A DNA stretch of 42,429 bases, taken from the NCBI GenBank assembly GCA_949287075.1, contig CASEEU010000019.1, forward strand, positions 1 through 42,429, given 5' to 3'. Positions within the stretch are counted from its first letter, which is position 1. Each line of letters begins with the position of its first letter. This document shows positions 28,689 through 35,425 of this stretch, one piece after another. The notes under the pieces are model-generated. The model was not told where the DNA came from. It ran no database searches and saw only the letters and a program-made list of their open reading frames with translations. The DNA is from an uncultured Eubacteriales bacterium. GTDB lineage: Bacteria > Bacillota > Clostridia > TANB77 > CAG-508. A program made the translations under genes and the position numbers.

Positions 28689-29414
28689 ATGATATTAGAA
28701 TTAGAAAATATATGTTTTGAAAGAGACAACAAAAAAATATTAAATAATATTAATTTAAAAATAGATTTAGGAAAATTCGTTGCTATTACAGGACCAAACG
28801 GATCAGGAAAATCAACATTAGTAAAAATGATAATGGGAATTGAAAAACCAGATTCAGGAAAAATTATATTTGATGGAAAAGATATCACCAATATGGAAAT
28901 CAATGAAAGAGCAAAATTGGGAATTAGTTTCGGATTTCAACAACCAGTGAAATTTAAAGGAATCACAGTGTATGACTTACTAAAAATAGCAGCACATAAA
29001 AAAATAACCAAAAAAGAAGCTTGTGATGCACTAGTAAAAGTTGGTTTATGTGCAAAAGAATATGTAGATAGAGAAGTAAATGGATCTCTATCAGGAGGAG
29101 AATTAAAAAGAATCGAAATTGCAACAGTAGCATTAAGACAAACAAAGTTAACCATATTTGACGAACCAGAAGCAGGAATTGACTTATGGAGTTTTAACAA
29201 TTTAATAGATGTATTCCAAACAATGAGTGAAATCACAAAAGGGACAACCATTATCATATCACATCAAGAGCGAATATTAGAAATAGCTGATGAAATCGTA
29301 TTAATGAAATCAGGAAAAATACAAAAAATCGGAACAAGTGAAGAAATATTAAATGAAGAAGTAAAAGGAAAAGGTTGTTGTAAAATAAAGAAAGAATGTG
29401 AAAATAAAAAATAG
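28689..29414 (+). CDS. sufC: SufC-like Fe-S assembly ATPase
   Basis: The 241-residue ATPase has Walker A GPNGSGKS (about 35-42), signature LSGGELKR (about 136-143) and the SufC-specific Walker B FDEPEAGIDLWSF. In the SUF system SufC powers Fe-S cluster assembly on SufB/SufD. Here only sufC and one sufB/D gene are present, with no sufS, sufE or sufU in view. That corresponds to the minimal SmsC-SmsB type found in strict anaerobes and archaea. The start follows CAGGAGGTAAAC. Confidence 0.93.
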   Translation: MILELENICFERDNKKILNNINLKIDLGKFVAITGPNGSGKSTLVKMIMGIEKPDSGKIIFDGKDITNMEINERAKLGISFGFQQPVKFKGITVYDLLKIAAHKKITKKEACDALVKVGLCAKEYVDREVNGSLSGGELKRIEIATVALRQTKLTIFDEPEAGIDLWSFNNLIDVFQTMSEITKGTTIIISHQERILEIADEIVLMKSGKIQKIGTSEEILNEEVKGKGCCKIKKECENKK

Positions 29415-29475
29415 AGTTGTAAGCAATTTACAAATTAAAAATATAATCATGCAGAAAGAAGGGAAGATAGAAAAC

Positions 29476-30408
29476 ATGGAGTCAAAAAGATTGAATCAAA
29501 TAGATGAACAACTTTTAGGTGAAGTATCAAACTTAGAAAATATCACCAAAGGTGCATACAATATTAGAAAAAACGGAAAAGGTGTAGAAAGACAAGTAAC
29601 AGAAAACGTGAATATTGTCACCAAAAAAGACGTATCAGGAATAGATATATATGTAAAAGAAAATACAAAATTTGAATTTATCCATATACCAGTTATCATT
29701 ACAGAAAGTGGATTAAAAGACTTAGTATATAATGATTTTCATATTGGAAAAAATGCCAATGTCATTATAGTAGCAGGATGCGGAATTCATAATGATCATC
29801 ACAAAGATTCAGAACATGATGGAATTCATAGATTCTATTTAGAAGAGGGAGCAAAAGTAAGATACATAGAAAAACATTATGGAGAAGGAAATGGAGAAGG
29901 AAAAAGAATCCTAAATCCAGTAACAGAAGTATACTTAAAAGCAGGAAGTAGCCTAGAAATGGAAAGTGTACAAATTAAAGGGGTTACTTCAACTATTAGA
30001 GAAACAAAAGGAGTTTTAGAAAAGGATACCAACTTTGTCGTAACAGAAAAAATCATGACAGATGGAAAACAATATGCCAAAACGATATTTGATGTTCAAT
30101 TAAACGGAGAAAACTCAAGTACACATGTTACCTCTAGATCTGTTGCAACAGAAAACTCAAAACAAGAATTTGTTTCTAAAATATACGGAAATGAAAAATG
30201 TTTTGCACATAGTGAATGTGATGCAATTATAAAAGATAATGCAATCGTTACAGCAACACCAGAAATCACAGCAAATAACGTAGAAGCAAACTTAATCCAT
30301 GAAGCAGCCATCGGAAAAATTGCCGGTGAACAATTAACAAAATTAATGACATTAGGATTATCTGAAAAAGAAGCAGAAGAGGAAATCATAAATGGATTTT
30401 TGAGATAG
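29476..30408 (+). CDS. SufB/SufD-like (SmsB-type) scaffold protein
   Basis: I chose ATG 29476 (310 residues) because AGAAGGGAAG lies upstream and the protein then begins MESKRLNQID. An earlier in-frame ATG at 29398 overlaps sufC and has no ribosome site. The C-terminal half is the parallel beta-helix of SufB/D proteins. VAGCGIHNDHHKDSEHDGIHRF carries a Cys and several His that could bind iron or a cluster, and HSECDAII with a late AIGKIAGEQLTKLMTLGLSE matches the SufBD core. It likely pairs with SufC as a complex. Confidence 0.87.
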   Translation: MESKRLNQIDEQLLGEVSNLENITKGAYNIRKNGKGVERQVTENVNIVTKKDVSGIDIYVKENTKFEFIHIPVIITESGLKDLVYNDFHIGKNANVIIVAGCGIHNDHHKDSEHDGIHRFYLEEGAKVRYIEKHYGEGNGEGKRILNPVTEVYLKAGSSLEMESVQIKGVTSTIRETKGVLEKDTNFVVTEKIMTDGKQYAKTIFDVQLNGENSSTHVTSRSVATENSKQEFVSKIYGNEKCFAHSECDAIIKDNAIVTATPEITANNVEANLIHEAAIGKIAGEQLTKLMTLGLSEKEAEEEIINGFLR

Positions 30409-30526
30409 ATAATATAATTTCATAATAATACATAAAAAATATATGATGTAACAATTAAAAAAGAGAAATATAAAAAATATAAAACTAAAAAAGAAAAAAT
30501 AGAAAATGAAATGTTAAATAAGAAAT

Positions 30527-30563
30527 AAAGAAACTGATAATACATGCATTATCAGTTTCTTTT
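30527..30563 (+). terminator. Rho-independent terminator
   Basis: AAAGAAACTGATAAT, loop ACATGC, ATTATCAGTTTCTTT with a T-rich end closes the suf operon. Confidence 0.85.
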
Positions 30564-30696
30564 GATATATGGAAGATAGAATATCAAATACAGGATTTTT
30601 TATTTTATGGGATAGAGTGAGAAATGTGAAATTATGATGAAAAATTATAAAAAATAAAATTTTATGATATAATGAAATAAAAATGGAGTGAAGTAC

Positions 30697-31755
30697 ATGA
30701 GTAAAAAAGGAAAACATTCCAAAAAAGAAAAAGCCAAACCAAGAATTGATGATAAGAAGATTGATTATAAGATATTAGGAATAGGAATTTCTATATGTGT
30801 AATCATTATTATAGGAATAATCATATATAGCCAAATAATGAAAAATGAGCAAGAAGTTGCTGAAAAGACAGAGCAAGAAGTGGCTGAAAAAACGGGAGAA
30901 CAGAAGGAAGAAGAAAGTATAGAAACAGCAAGTTTAGAAGAATCAGTAGTAGAAGAGACAAATCCTGGAGAAACAGCTGCAGAAGAAACAAATCTAGAAG
31001 AAACAGTAGATACAAATGTAGAAAATTTAATAAATCAAATTATGATAGAAAATAATTTAAATGAAAACAACTTTTTCTTTTTCTATTACAATATAGAAGA
31101 AAAAAAGTATTATTTCTATAATGAAGATACCTATTTTACAGCAGCAAGCACAATAAAAGTTCCAGTTGCCATGTTATATTATGATAAAATAAATGAAGGA
31201 GAATTAAGTTTATCAGACACCCTATTATATAATAGTGATGATTATGAAGAAGGAGATGGAAGTACAGCGGCAGATTATTCCGTAGGAGAAAGAATACCAA
31301 TTTCTTATTTATTAGAACAAACAATAGTAAATAGTGATAATACAGCATTAAATATTTTAATAAATAACATAGGATACACAAAATGTAAGGAAGAATTAAC
31401 AAAATATTCAGATGTAGAACTTATAGAAGCGTTTTATGATTCAAATGTCGTAAATGTCTCATATTATTATGATGTATTACAATACTTATATCAAAATGCT
31501 GATAAATATAGTGAGCTGATTGAATATATGAAAATATCTTCAAATGGTGGATATTTAAAAGCAAATTTGCCACAATATGAAGTAGCTCATAAATATGGTT
31601 CTTATGATGGATATGTACATGATTATGGTATCATTTATGGTCAAAATACATATTTAATTGGCGTATTTACAAAAGGAATTGCAAATGGAAATGATTTGAT
31701 AGCTGATATAGGAGAGCAAGTTGTTGCGTGTGTAGAAACAGAAAAATCCCAATAA
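30697..31755 (+). CDS. Membrane-anchored serine hydrolase, beta-lactamase class A fold
   Basis: The protein has 352 residues from the ATG at 30697, chosen for its distance from ATGGAGTG. A basic tail and a membrane helix (about 25-47) precede a Glu/Thr-rich linker with EEQEVAEKTxE-like repeats. The catalytic domain carries SxxK in AASTIKVPVA and SDN in NSDNTALN. A KYG in HKYGSYDG takes the place of the usual KTG. It is probably a wall-facing D,D-peptidase or esterase-like enzyme, not certain to be a true beta-lactamase. Its stop codon lies inside the following terminator. Confidence 0.75.
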   Translation: MSKKGKHSKKEKAKPRIDDKKIDYKILGIGISICVIIIIGIIIYSQIMKNEQEVAEKTEQEVAEKTGEQKEEESIETASLEESVVEETNPGETAAEETNLEETVDTNVENLINQIMIENNLNENNFFFFYYNIEEKKYYFYNEDTYFTAASTIKVPVAMLYYDKINEGELSLSDTLLYNSDDYEEGDGSTAADYSVGERIPISYLLEQTIVNSDNTALNILINNIGYTKCKEELTKYSDVELIEAFYDSNVVNVSYYYDVLQYLYQNADKYSELIEYMKISSNGGYLKANLPQYEVAHKYGSYDGYVHDYGIIYGQNTYLIGVFTKGIANGNDLIADIGEQVVACVETEKSQ

Positions 31756-31775
31756 ATTTATTTTATTGGGATTTT
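31742..31775. terminator. Bidirectional terminator overlapping a stop codon
   Basis: AAAAATCCCAATAAA pairs with TTTATTGGGATTTT between convergent genes. The TAA stop of the serine hydrolase lies within the left arm. Confidence 0.8.
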
Positions 31776-31782
31776 AGAAATT

Positions 31783-32163
31783 TTATTCAACTTCTTTTTT
31801 CCATAAACCATGTTTATTGCAATAAGCATATAAGCAAGATCCAGAAATGTATGGGAAACGACATTCAGCATTTTGTTCTGGATATAATTTAACCATATAT
31901 TCTTTATTATCTGCTACTAAAGCTATCCATTCAATAAAGTGTTCTTTTTCCATAACATGATTTACTGTAACAAAAATTTCATCTTCAACTTTTTCATAAT
32001 TAGGTACATGTTTTTCAACAGCTGCATCTACTGAATTTGGTTTTAAAATTTCCATTGCTTCTCCACAGCAAACAATTCCACATCCTTCACAATTGCAGTC
32101 TTCGATGACTTTTACAGTTGCTCCACAAGATTTACATCTTTTTATAATTAATTCGTTTTTCAT
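31783..32163 (-). CDS. Desulfoferrodoxin (superoxide reductase)
   Basis: The 126-residue protein starts at the second ATG (MKNELIIK), set by AAAGGAATGATCATT. The N-terminal rubredoxin-like centre has Cys10, Cys13, Cys32 and Cys33. The superoxide-reductase domain has HVPNYE, NHVMEKEHFIEW and CNKHGLWK, which provide the four His and one Cys iron ligands. It reduces superoxide without making oxygen, typical of strict anaerobes. Monocistronic and convergent with the serine hydrolase. Confidence 0.95.
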   Translation of the reverse strand: MKNELIIKRCKSCGATVKVIEDCNCEGCGIVCCGEAMEILKPNSVDAAVEKHVPNYEKVEDEIFVTVNHVMEKEHFIEWIALVADNKEYMVKLYPEQNAECRFPYISGSCLYAYCNKHGLWKKEVE

Positions 32164-32392
32164 AATGATCATTCCTTTCTTTTTTAGCTTTTATAATGTT
32201 TTGTGATGTAAAAACATTAATTTATATATTTGTCGTTTAGCAAGATTAGTATATCATATTTTCATTAAAAAATATACTGTTTTTAAATTTTATTATTTTT
32301 TGTTATTGTTTAGGAATATTTTCTACTTTTGTGAATATAATATATAAAATGATTATATTTCTTTGGTAATTATTGTATTTTTACTAAAAGTG

Positions 32393-32421
32393 TTGACATT
32401 GTGTGTTATAAGTAGTATAAT
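32393..32421 (+). promoter_or_regulatory. Consensus promoter of the tRNA-fMet locus
   Basis: TTGACA (32393-32398), a 17-base spacer and TATAAT (32416-32421) match the full sigma-A consensus. It lies 21 bases before the truncated tRNA-fMet. No other promoter is evident before the intact copy at 32669, so it may drive both. Confidence 0.85.
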
Positions 32422-32441
32422 TATTTTTGTAAATTTTATAT

Positions 32442-32485
32442 CGCGGGGTGGAGCAGTTGGCAGCTCGTCGGGCTCATAATCCGAA
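32442..32485 (+). pseudogene. Truncated tRNA-fMet (5' half)
   Basis: CGCGGGGTGGAGCAGTTGGC continues through the anticodon arm TCGGG-CTCATAA-TCCGA. After ATAAAC the sequence has no T arm, variable loop or 3' acceptor strand, so it cannot fold as a tRNA. It matches the usual bacterial tRNA-fMet more closely than the intact copy downstream. It may be the original gene, cut by element insertion or deletion. Confidence 0.75.
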
Positions 32486-32620
32486 ATAAACACTAACTTG
32501 CCAATTCGCTATTAACCGCATTATACCAAAGAAACATTGAAAATTCAATATTTTGCTAGTCCTTTTAAAAAAACTTTTAAGATTATTTAAGTTTAATAAA
32601 ATTTATTTAAAATTAAATCA

Positions 32621-32640
32621 TAAAGGGACATTAAAGGGAC
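32621..32640 (+). repeat. Tandem TAAAGGGAC repeats, possible attachment-end remnant
   Basis: TAAAGGGAC occurs at 32621-32629 and 32632-32640, and TTAAAGGGA occurs again at 32761-32769 beyond the intact tRNA, inside a palindrome. The region 32486-32668 is otherwise AT-rich with no gene. The repeats flanking a tRNA suggest element-end sequence, but no integrase is in the window. Confidence 0.35.
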
Positions 32641-32668
32641 AAAAAAAGCACAATATTTAATTAAACAT

Positions 32669-32744
32669 CGCGGGATGGAGCAGTTGGCAGCTCGCAGGGC
32701 TCATAACCCTGAGGTCGGTGGTTCGAGTCCATCTCCCGCAACCA
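32669..32744 (+). tRNA. tRNA-fMet (initiator, anticodon CAU)
   Basis: The cloverleaf is complete, with encoded CCA, anticodon arm CAGGG-CTCATAA-CCCTG and T arm GGTGG-TTCGAGT-CCATC. The unpaired C1 and the GGG/CCC pairs next to the anticodon loop are initiator features. Confidence 0.9.
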
Positions 32745-32761
32745 CTTTGGAAGTTCTTGCT

Positions 32762-32779
32762 TAAAGGGATATCCCTTTA
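32762..32779. promoter_or_regulatory. Perfect 18-bp palindrome
   Basis: TAAAGGGATATCCCTTTA is a perfect palindrome just after the intact tRNA-fMet. It could be an operator or part of a recombination site, and it contains the TAAAGGGA motif also found before the tRNA. Confidence 0.4.
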
Positions 32780-32803
32780 TTATCCCCCAAAGCATTGATA
32801 TAT

Positions 32804-32836
32804 AAGGCTTTTACTAGAAATAGTAGAAGTCTTTTT
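32804..32836 (+). terminator. Terminator after tRNA-fMet
   Basis: AAGGCTTTTACTA-GAAA-TAGTAGAAGTCTT forms a 13-bp stem with two wobble pairs and a T-run. Confidence 0.75.
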
Positions 32837-32871
32837 ATTATTCTTAAAATTTAAAAAGGAGAAAATTTTTT

Positions 32872-32994
32872 ATGATACAATTTATAATTGGGTTAATTGC
32901 AGGGGCTAACATTAGCCTCTTTTTATATGCTTGCATTTTATCAGGTGCAAGAGCAGATAAAAAATTAAAAGAAAAGGAGGTTAATCGTGAATGA
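32872..32994 (+). CDS. DUF3789-like small membrane protein
   Basis: The 40-residue protein starts MIQFIIGLIAGANISLFLYA and ends in a short charged tail (KKLKEKEVNRE). This is the pattern of DUF3789 proteins, which are frequent in Firmicutes conjugative elements. It starts after AAAAAGGAGAAAATTTTTT and overlaps the start of the HTH gene by eight bases, so it belongs to the element's first operon. Function unknown. Confidence 0.65.
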   Translation: MIQFIIGLIAGANISLFLYACILSGARADKKLKEKEVNRE

Positions 32995-33682
32995 AGAAAA
33001 CAAAGTTAATTATTATTCGGTTATACCGGCTACGGTTAGATATGATAAAAGACTAAAATTCGCTGAAAGATTACTATATGGAGAAATAACAGCTCTTGCT
33101 AATTCTAACGGCTTTTGTTATGCAAAAAACAGATATTTTGCCGATTTATATGAAGTTACAACAGGAACAGTCAGTAAATGGATTTCACACCTCCAGGAAT
33201 TAGGTTATATAAAAGTTGAGATAATAAAAAATGAAAAACAAGAAATAATTTCAAGACATATTTATATTAGCGACATACCCTATATCTCAAAAAAACCATA
33301 CCCCTATAATTCTTTTGAACCATACCCTATGGTCGAAAAAGACAAATATAATAATATAAATAAAAATATAGATGACTTATTTTATTTAATTATAAATAAT
33401 AAAAGCAAGATTCCAACAGATTTTTATATGCAATTAGAAAGATTAGAATTTGTTTATACAAATGAAATAATACAAATTATGCAAGAGGAAAATATACAAA
33501 AATTAAAAGATATTGTATATACATTATTTTGTATATACCAAAGTAATTTTAAAATGATTATTCCACTAATAGATAGAAATACCTTAGTAAATTTATATAT
33601 TAGTTGTAAAAATCATAATACAAAAGATTTTTTAAATTACTATCGACAAGCAATAATAAATAAATATACTGAAAGGTCGTGA
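32987..33682 (+). CDS. Helix-turn-helix (HTH_36-type) protein of the element
   Basis: The 231-residue protein starts at GTG after AAGGAGGTTAATC. The N-terminal region YYSVIPATVRYDKRLKFAER, then LLYGEITALANSNGFCYAKN and TVSKWISHLQELGYIKVE, is the winged HTH_36 motif common in replication/regulatory proteins of phages and conjugative elements. The C-terminal half is helical and unassigned. It probably acts in replication or regulation of the element. All CGG trinucleotides in it fall out of frame (TCG-GTT, CCG-GCT, ACG-GTT, AAC-GGC). Intact, with no shift. Confidence 0.75.
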   Translation: MNEENKVNYYSVIPATVRYDKRLKFAERLLYGEITALANSNGFCYAKNRYFADLYEVTTGTVSKWISHLQELGYIKVEIIKNEKQEIISRHIYISDIPYISKKPYPYNSFEPYPMVEKDKYNNINKNIDDLFYLIINNKSKIPTDFYMQLERLEFVYTNEIIQIMQEENIQKLKDIVYTLFCIYQSNFKMIIPLIDRNTLVNLYISCKNHNTKDFLNYYRQAIINKYTERS

Positions 33683-33685
33683 GAA

Positions 33686-33934
33686 ATGTTAGAAAGTTAT
33701 ATAAACAATTTTGAAAATATTGTTTCATCCACCCTATTTATAGTTTTCAAGATAACTTTGATAATATTAGTTAGTTTACTAATGTTGTCTCTAATCTTAC
33801 TAGCAATAGGATGTTTAATAAAATCACAAAAGCTAAAATCTAAATTTTTAATTGCTGTACCTAGTTTAATTGTAGGAATTGTCTTTTTATTAGCAATTCC
33901 ACTTATCTTCGTACACTTTAAAAATATGATTTAA
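33686..33934 (+). CDS. Small two-helix membrane protein
   Basis: The 82-residue protein has two membrane segments (about 17-45 and 56-78) and only a short basic turn between them. It lies four bases after the HTH gene and before the pilin gene, so it is probably part of the mating apparatus. I do not recognise a family. Confidence 0.55.
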   Translation: MLESYINNFENIVSSTLFIVFKITLIILVSLLMLSLILLAIGCLIKSQKLKSKFLIAVPSLIVGIVFLLAIPLIFVHFKNMI

Positions 33935-33938
33935 TAAA

Positions 33939-33986
33939 TATAGTGCATCTCCTTACAATGTTGCCCTAACACTATATAAGGAGATG
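33939..33986 (+). promoter_or_regulatory. Leader that can hide the pilin ribosome site
   Basis: CATCTCCTTA (33946-33955) is an exact complement of TAAGGAGATG (33977-33986), which contains the ribosome site of the pilin gene. TATAGTG (33939-33945) is an exact complement of CACTATA (33970-33976), so a rival fold is possible. The two stems cross, so they are alternative folds or a tight pseudoknot. The loop holds TTGCCCTA, also found before the VirB6-like gene. Confidence 0.5.
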
Positions 33987-33994
33987 ATGTTTAA

Positions 33995-34387
33995 ATGAAT
34001 TTTAAGAAAAGAAAAAAGCAGATTGTTCCTAAATTAAAAGCCATAGGAACTGTGCTTACATTATTTGTTATTAAAACTAATATGGTTTTTGCTGCTGAAG
34101 GTGGAACTACTATTGGAACAGCAGAGGTAACACAAGCGACAGATAATATAAAAAGAGTAATTACTTCTATTGCAATGCCACTTGGTGGTGTACTTATATT
34201 TGCAAGTGTTGTAGTAGCAGCAATAAAAATGATAGCAAATTCTAATAACCCTCAAAAGCGTGCAGAATCAATCGGTAGTTTAGCTTGGATATGTGGTGGT
34301 GGAGTCGTTCTAGGTGCAAGTCTTATAATCGCTGGTATAATAGTAAATATTGCAACAAACAATACTGGTGGATTACTTGGTGGATAG
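33995..34387 (+). CDS. VirB2/TrbC-like pilin-type protein
   Basis: The 130-residue protein has a signal-like helix ending in FAAEGG. Two hydrophobic segments follow, at about 60-80 and 97-120 (IAMPLGGVLIFASVVVAAIKM; WICGGGVVLGASLIIAGIIV), separated by NSNNPQKRAESIG. That matches the small VirB2/TrbC-type proteins of Gram-positive type IV secretion systems. It lies immediately before PrgI, the usual VirB2-VirB3-VirB4 order. It has no CGG shift site. Confidence 0.75.
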   Translation: MNFKKRKKQIVPKLKAIGTVLTLFVIKTNMVFAAEGGTTIGTAEVTQATDNIKRVITSIAMPLGGVLIFASVVVAAIKMIANSNNPQKRAESIGSLAWICGGGVVLGASLIIAGIIVNIATNNTGGLLGG

Positions 34388-34396
34388 GTGGTGCTT

Positions 34397-34691
34397 ATGA
34401 GAGTATTTAAAGTTCCATTTGATATTAAACACGAAGAAAAAATCTTCGGACGGATACCTTAGTTTAAGGCAAGTTGTCTATTTAATGCTAGGTGCTTCAA
34501 GTTTGGCTTTACTTGCTACACCACTTCCAATGTTATTAAAAATAATATTTATTTTAATTATTGCAAGTTTCTTTTTATTGTGTACTTTTTTGAAAATTGG
34601 AGAACAGACCTTTGATAAGTTCTTTTTTTATGCCTTAAAATATCTATTTCGTAAAAAATACTTTGTATATAAGAGGTGTTTGAAATGGTAA
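34397..34691 (+). CDS. PrgI/VirB3-like mating-channel protein (one CGG +1 shift)
   Basis: In the standard reading the frame from ATG 34397 reaches CGG at 34451 and meets TAG three codons later. Skipping the C gives MRVFKVPFDIKHEEKIFG, then GYLSLRQVVYLMLGA and two membrane helices (97 residues), the full PrgI pattern with its conserved N-terminal VPFDI and GG-x-LS-x-RQ. PrgI proteins are the VirB3-like partners of VirB4 in Gram-positive conjugation. The end overlaps the next gene's start. The exact Gly expected at the shift supports reading CGGA as Gly. Confidence 0.85.
34451..34454 (+). other. CGGA shift site 1 (PrgI, codon 19)
   Basis: Context is GGA-CGGA-TAC. Read as CGG, a stop comes three codons later. 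Read as CGGA = Gly, the PrgI protein continues. Confidence 0.8.
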
Positions 34692-35425
34692 TAATGATTA
34701 TATTTTTAATATTAACTGTACTTTTTGTTATAGGTACTGCCTTCTATTTAAACAATAAAAAGAAAAATGCAAATGCACCAAAACACAGTTTAGATACCAA
34801 AGATAAAAATGTAGATAAAAACACTAAAAAAGGTAAAAAACAATTAACTGATATTTTACAAATCAAAATTAAAGACAATATCATCTGTTTAGGTAATAGA
34901 TATTCAACAGTAATTAGGTTAGGAAACATAGATTATAATATGCTTTCAAACTCTGAACAGGATTCCATTGAAAATGTGCTTATTCAAACAGCACTTGCAA
35001 TAGATTTCCCTGTCCAGTTTTTTAGTACAACAGAGTTCATAGATACAAGCAAAGTTATATCTTTAATTAAGCAAAATAAAACAAGTAATTCAAAAGTTAG
35101 AGAATATAAAGATTATCTAATAGACTACTTACAAAATCTTATGGAAAACAGGACTATTTCTGTTGTAAAGAATTATGCAATTATAAGCTATGATGGTACT
35201 TATGATAAAGCAATAGAAGAATTAAATAGAAAGTCATTGTCTTTTACAGGAAATTTATTAAGAGCAAAAATCGTTTGTGAAATATTAGATGAAGATGAAA
35301 TATATAACCTTATTTATAGAGAATTAAACAAAAATTCTGCTATAAATATTAGCAATTTAAAGGAAGGAGGAAAAAACTTATATGTTGGGAAAAAACAAAA
35401 AGCAAAAAGAAATAAACATATTTGA
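34685..35425 (+). CDS. Membrane-anchored conjugation protein of unknown family
   Basis: From ATG 34685 (AAGAGG eight bases before it) the protein has 246 residues: one membrane helix (about 2-22), a Lys/Asn-rich linker (23-60) and a soluble domain. The soluble domain holds IKDNIICLGNRYSTVIRLGNIDYNM and NVLIQTALAIDFPVQFFSTTEF. The wording resembles the N-terminal region of VirB4/TrbE-type partners, but I would not name it. It overlaps PrgI by seven bases and VirB4 by 44 bases, so it belongs to the mating module. No shift site. Confidence 0.6.
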   Translation: MVIMIIFLILTVLFVIGTAFYLNNKKKNANAPKHSLDTKDKNVDKNTKKGKKQLTDILQIKIKDNIICLGNRYSTVIRLGNIDYNMLSNSEQDSIENVLIQTALAIDFPVQFFSTTEFIDTSKVISLIKQNKTSNSKVREYKDYLIDYLQNLMENRTISVVKNYAIISYDGTYDKAIEELNRKSLSFTGNLLRAKIVCEILDEDEIYNLIYRELNKNSAINISNLKEGGKNLYVGKKQKAKRNKHI

